Below are positions 60,158 through 64,000 of a stretch of 64,000 nt of DNA, one piece after another. Below the pieces are notes generated by a model. It saw only the letters and a program-made list of their open reading frames with translations, had not been told where the DNA came from and did not search any database. Made by a program: the position numbers and the translations under genes. The stretch's first letter is position 1; each line of letters starts with the position of its first letter. The stretch lies in contig JACBWW010000004.1 in the NCBI GenBank assembly GCA_020086605.1, forward strand, positions 15,598,932-15,662,931. The letters are read 5' to 3'. Source of the stretch: Lanius collurio. Its lineage: Eukaryota > Chordata > Aves > Passeriformes > Laniidae.

Positions 60158-60818
60158 TGTTGCTGTGTCAGACCGTGCTCATAATGGACCTCAGAACCGT
60201 CTCAAACATCACTAAGATCTAAAAAGGTTTGCCACGGTGCCATGCCAGCTAGCACACTGTCCCAATCTTCTGGCTGCTGCGAGCGGGCAGGATGGCCACC
60301 AACCGCAGTGCGGGAGGGCAGGAGAAGCCCCTGCTCGGGCCCGCCTTGCCCACCAACGGCGAGGGCGCGAAGGAGGGAGGAGAGAAGCGGAAACTCCTTC
60401 GTGAGGGGAGAGGGTTTAGTGGAGAGAGAAATCCAGGGAGAAAGCTGAAGCAACGTGGCTTGCAGGGGGTCTTGTACCTCCACAAAATGGGTGTGGAAAG
60501 CACACAGTAACCAATGGAGCATCAGCCAGGAGGTGTTACCGAGGCGGGGAGAAGGAATTACAGCAATGGGAGAAGGGGTAGGTGGGGAGGAGTAACAAGG
60601 GCCAATTAGGTACTGAGGAACATGGAACTCTCTGGAAAGGCAACAGAATATGAGAAATAAGGGGAGGAGAGGGGTGCGGCCAATGGTAAGGCACAGATTT
60701 GTATATTTTTCGCAGCATTTTGAACACTCAAGTCTTTGGGGCTGTGGAATCATCAAACCAATGGACCTTTAGGTCCACTTGATCTGGCTGGCCCTGGGGT
60801 TGGTCATGGTTCACAACA
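60158..60818. promoter_or_regulatory. CpG-rich, CCAAT-rich patch: possible LTR or promoter
   Basis: About 20 CpG dinucleotides fall within about 560 bp, most at 60285-60415, against roughly 5 per kb in the following sequence. Four + strand CCAAT boxes lie at 60511, 60602, 60680 and 60758 (spacings 91, 78 and 78), with a further CCAAT at 60262. On the minus strand the order is ATTGG boxes and then a GC-rich block, the layout of a TATA-less, NF-Y-driven promoter firing leftwards. The ends TGTTG (60158) and CAACA (to 60818) would suit a 661-bp LTR, but the flanks show no target duplication. Frames through it (72 codons from 60292 on +, 184 codons on -) are proline- or charge-rich by composition and are not recognised. 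The identity is open. Confidence 0.4.
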
Positions 60819-63800
60819 AGGGTTTGCTGCTTAACTACCTTTGGTAAATGGCATCTGAAATACAGAAAACATTCAATAAGTAACTGAACAATAAACCAAC
60901 ATGAAAACTTCATCTTCTCTAAGCAGTAAAGAAAGAAGCAGAGAACCTCTTTGACAAGTATCAGTCATGTGCAAGTTCCAGTAGGGTGCTTCTAAAGCAT
61001 GTAGCAAAGCTATGGTAGAAGAGGGAATATAACAATCTGAGCAATATCATGTCTCACATTTATTTCCCTTTTCATTTTTTAAGATTAAATGCAAGGGATG
61101 TTCTGGTTGAAAAGTTTTTGAGCAAGACCCCTTACTCCCTTTCCTAAAATAAAGTATTCTTTTCTAGGTTAAGTCAGTCTAGTTTTATTCTATCTCCAGT
61201 ACCATCTGGACTGTTGGCTATACTGGTAGTTGGTAGCAGGTCTTTGTAGTAAGTAACAGAATAAGCAGTTCATGACTCCCAGTTCAGAAAATCCTGTTTT
61301 CTAAGATAGAAAGGATACAGGGAAAAAATCCTTCTAGAAAGTGGAATTGCAGATTCTAAAAATTCAAGATATTTGAATTCAAAGAATGCAGAAGGCATCT
61401 TTTCACACAGCCTCAGTCTTGGTAACATAGTCAGTGTGGTCCTACACGACTATGACACAGCTAGCACCTAAGCTGCTGTGCAACAAAGAGAATCGCATAT
61501 GCAGAGACTAAGACAGCCTGAAGGAAGTGGTAACTCTCATAACTGCATCCCAGGATATTAGAATGAGCCCATGCTACTTTCCAGCCTGTAATAGAGATAT
61601 ATAATCAATTATTTTCAGAAGATCTCTAATTCTGTAAAATCAGGGCTGGGTTAGACAGGCTCCAAGGACAAAAGACACTGAATTAAAAGGAAATTGAAAA
61701 AAAGAGCTAAAGAATACGAAGCTGAAGCCAAAGCCCCAGCAGAAACCGCTTTTGTTCTCATAGCTGGGGGCAGAGTCAGTGATCTTTCCTGATAATAAAA
61801 CGTAAACAAAATAAAATGTGACAAGATATTCTTCTTGACAGATGGTTTAAATTTTAATACATCCTGCTGATGTTTAAGGGCTAGGGAGACTTTTTACTGT
61901 TTCAGCTGCCAAATCAATGTGAACTCTTAAGCATGTATCTTTTCAATTTTCAGTTTTTCCAACTGTAAGATGGAGACAATGGAACCATATCTTTTTACAC
62001 TGCTTTTTTTAGCAACTGAAGATAAGTGAAGATTTCTGTGGATCTTGTGAAACAAACCAAATTGAATGTAAATGCTTCTCATGTTCTTAGATATGTACAT
62101 TGCTGGTCAATGGAGAAACACAACTTCTGTGTCACTTTTCTCTAGCACAAGAACTGAGAAAGATCACTTCTCAATCAAGCTTCAAACTCTCTCCAAGTCC
62201 ATGGGAGAGATTTGGACTCAGGTTCTGAATCTATCTCATTTTAATGTAATAAACAATTTTTGTCCAAACAGAAGTCTGTCTAGTGCCACGAACATTGAGC
62301 TGAGTTTCAAGATAAGCAAATAAGAGGGGAAGGTACAAAACCAAACCTCAATATATCCTATGTCTAGTTACTCACACAGCCATAGAAAAGAAACTTATGT
62401 CTCTGCATTCTCTTCAGTCTGCCCTTCAGGCCACATGCAATTCCTCTAATTTTTCTGTATCCCTCAGTAGAGCTAGTATTGTTCATCTTAGGTTGAGCTC
62501 ACAGTTAAGATTCCAAGATTTCAAAATAATACTTGCAGCAACTGCTAAAATGCATTAATAGCAGGTGTTTCATAGTTTTTTGGTTAAATTTGTGGTGTCC
62601 TGTATCAACTTCAGAATAACAACACTGTCAGTCTTTTTAGGATATTTTCTTGTAAATCATGTCCAGCTATAATCTAATATGTCCTGATAATTACTCCCCT
62701 TCCCTGAAAAATCTTAAAGACCTTTTATCTCCATGAAAAATGAGAGATTGCATTCCAGTCATTAGACACATTGCTTTGCTTTTCTGAGTTTTAACATAAC
62801 CGATGTCTGACTCAGAAAACAAATATATAATTTGGTTTTGCTGTCATCAGTTTCTCTAGCACATGAACAATAGGATTTTAATCCACTCCTACGCTGCTAA
62901 GAAAATCTCTGCCAGTTAGGGCAAGTAGTATGATATGAATCTACTTTCCCCTATATTTGCAGAGCTGCAGGTACTTGTTTTACTTTGCCATTAGCTAGTT
63001 TCACTTTGGAAACAGTCGGTATTGATTCAGTTTCTATTAGCAATATATGAGCCCAGCTGGCACAAGAGGTGCTTGGATCCATTGTGGAGTAAGATTTGAC
63101 ACTCTTGGGCTGATGTGACCTTAAAGAAGCAAGATAGATAGATTTAAACATTTTGCACTACAGCAGTTCATTCCTTACACCACAAGCTGCATAAGTCAGC
63201 ATGATGCCATGGGGAATATTACTTTTCCATCAGAATCCCAGTATTTGTCTTGTGGTGCATCCTCTCTGACACAGCTGCTGCATTTCACTTTACTTGTCTC
63301 CCTTGCACTTTGTTCTTATGAAAGAAAATTCAGATTCCTTCTGATCTTACTGACAGATGATGTGTTTCATTTTCTAGTATTATCAAGCATATAATCTCAG
63401 TGGCAGAATTTCTCATTGATTTAAATGCACTTCAATGTGACTAAATTTTCTGGTGGAATGTGTTCCTGATTTTCAGAATTCCAGGTGTCTATTTGCAGAT
63501 TGGAAATGTTCCTGAAAAGGTTTTTGTAACTGCTCAGGAAAATGATAAGCTAAGGGTTGAGATTCTGGAATAAAACCCATCAAAGTGGAAAAAAACCCAA
63601 AGTACAATCAACATTAAGAAGGCTCTAGATCTAACCTATTAAAAGCAGACAAGTCAGATATATCTTTTCATTTCAGTGATGAAATGAGATTAACTATTTA
63701 TATTTGAGCTCAGAAATCTCAGCTGAGTAAACAAAGGTCTTCCATCAGATCTTCATAGTTCATGTTCTCATTTTTAAAGGACCCATATGAATTTGCAACA

Positions 63801-64000
63801 GAACTACTAAGATTATTACACATGAAGACTGAATGAAAATTTATATGTATAAAACCACCATAAGAAACAACACAATTAGAAGAATGACATGAATTGTTAA
63901 CCAAGGAAACAATTGTTTTTAACTAAAATCTGAAATGTTTGCATTTGCATCAGGACAGGAAGGCTGTTGCTCTGAAAAGGCCACAGCAGAGATGACTTCT
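60819..64000. other. Non-coding intergenic sequence to the window end
   Basis: AT-rich unique sequence with no supportable gene. The longest frame is 83 codons (62072-62323) and lacks any domain I know. A diverged MIR/L2-like piece is at 61940-62000. Nothing else stands out before the window ends. Confidence 0.7.
61940..62000 (+). repeat. MIR/L2-like relic
   Basis: TTTTCAGTTTTTCCAACTGTAAGATGG followed by AGACAATGGAACC parallels the MIR/L2 core CCTCAGTTTCCTCATCTGTAAAATGGGGATAAT. Short and diverged. Confidence 0.45.

Noticed and set aside
60292..60510. 72-codon frame beginning MATNRSAGGQEKP, which looks like the first exon of a CpG-island gene
   Set aside because: It has a plausible ATG and a GTGAGG that could be a donor at about 60400, but no protein match that I can name and no downstream exon found. 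Kept only as part of the CpG/CCAAT patch.
60202..60756. 184-codon open frame on the minus strand
   Set aside because: It is long because the DNA is GC/CT-rich and so poor in stops. The peptide is Pro/Ser/Leu-rich with no recognisable domain. I treat the region as a possible LTR or promoter.
1..64000. CRISPR arrays, prokaryotic operons, integrons, phage or toxin genes
   Set aside because: No spaced direct repeats and no operon-like runs of ORFs. Introns, a TATA/CRE promoter, poly(A) signals and CR1 show vertebrate nuclear DNA.
17046..64000. NRXN3 exons or other neighbouring genes known near DIO2
   Set aside because: I searched by eye for laminin-G/EGF-type peptides and for long GT-AG-bounded frames and found none. 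In mammals the gap to NRXN3 is far larger than this window.

Overview
This window is vertebrate and almost certainly avian nuclear DNA. Genes are sparse, the background is AT-rich and CpG-poor, and there is a GT-AG intron of about 10.8 kb. The lineage-diagnostic repeats are CR1 LINE fragments, including the typical ATTCTATGATTCT-like 3' end. The species cannot be fixed from the sequence alone.

Region 1 (1-17,045) holds one complete protein-coding gene: DIO2, type 2 iodothyronine deiodinase, on the + strand. The window opens in its promoter, with a perfect CRE (74-81) and a TATA box (139-145). The inferred 5' UTR is about 0.6 kb. It is purine-rich, has a G-quadruplex motif and carries at least seven short upstream ORFs. 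Coding exon 1 is 781-1002, the intron is 1003-11765 and coding exon 2 is 11766-12383. The protein is 279 residues and needs UGA decoded as selenocysteine at 11937-11939 (Sec132, active site) and possibly at 12336-12338 (Sec265, near the C terminus). A long 3' UTR runs to a poly(A) signal at 17020-17025. It carries a convincing form-2 SECIS element at about 16735-16808, some 4.8 kb downstream of the catalytic UGA. Together these parts describe a cAMP-responsive, translationally restrained selenoprotein gene that converts T4 to T3.

Region 2 (17,046-64,000) is a 47-kb non-coding stretch in which I can support no further protein gene. In mammals DIO2 points towards NRXN3 across a large gene-poor interval, and the layout here is consistent with that. 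It contains three recognisable CR1 fragments (24.1-25.1 kb, + strand; 55.75-56.78 kb, - strand, split by a likely solo LTR with target duplication; 57.87-58.17 kb, - strand), ancient MIR/L2-like and other amniote repeat relics, homopolymer and microsatellite tracts, and one conspicuous CpG-rich, CCAAT-rich patch at 60.16-60.82 kb that may be an LTR or an unannotated promoter.

I did not find a previously undescribed biological system. The most interesting items are details of the DIO2 selenocysteine machinery: an AAUAAA hexamer inside the SECIS apical loop, and a poly(A) hexamer 43 nt after the stop codon whose use would remove the SECIS. The unexplained 60-kb CpG/CCAAT patch comes next. All functional statements rest on sequence reading and family knowledge; no alignment or database search was run.
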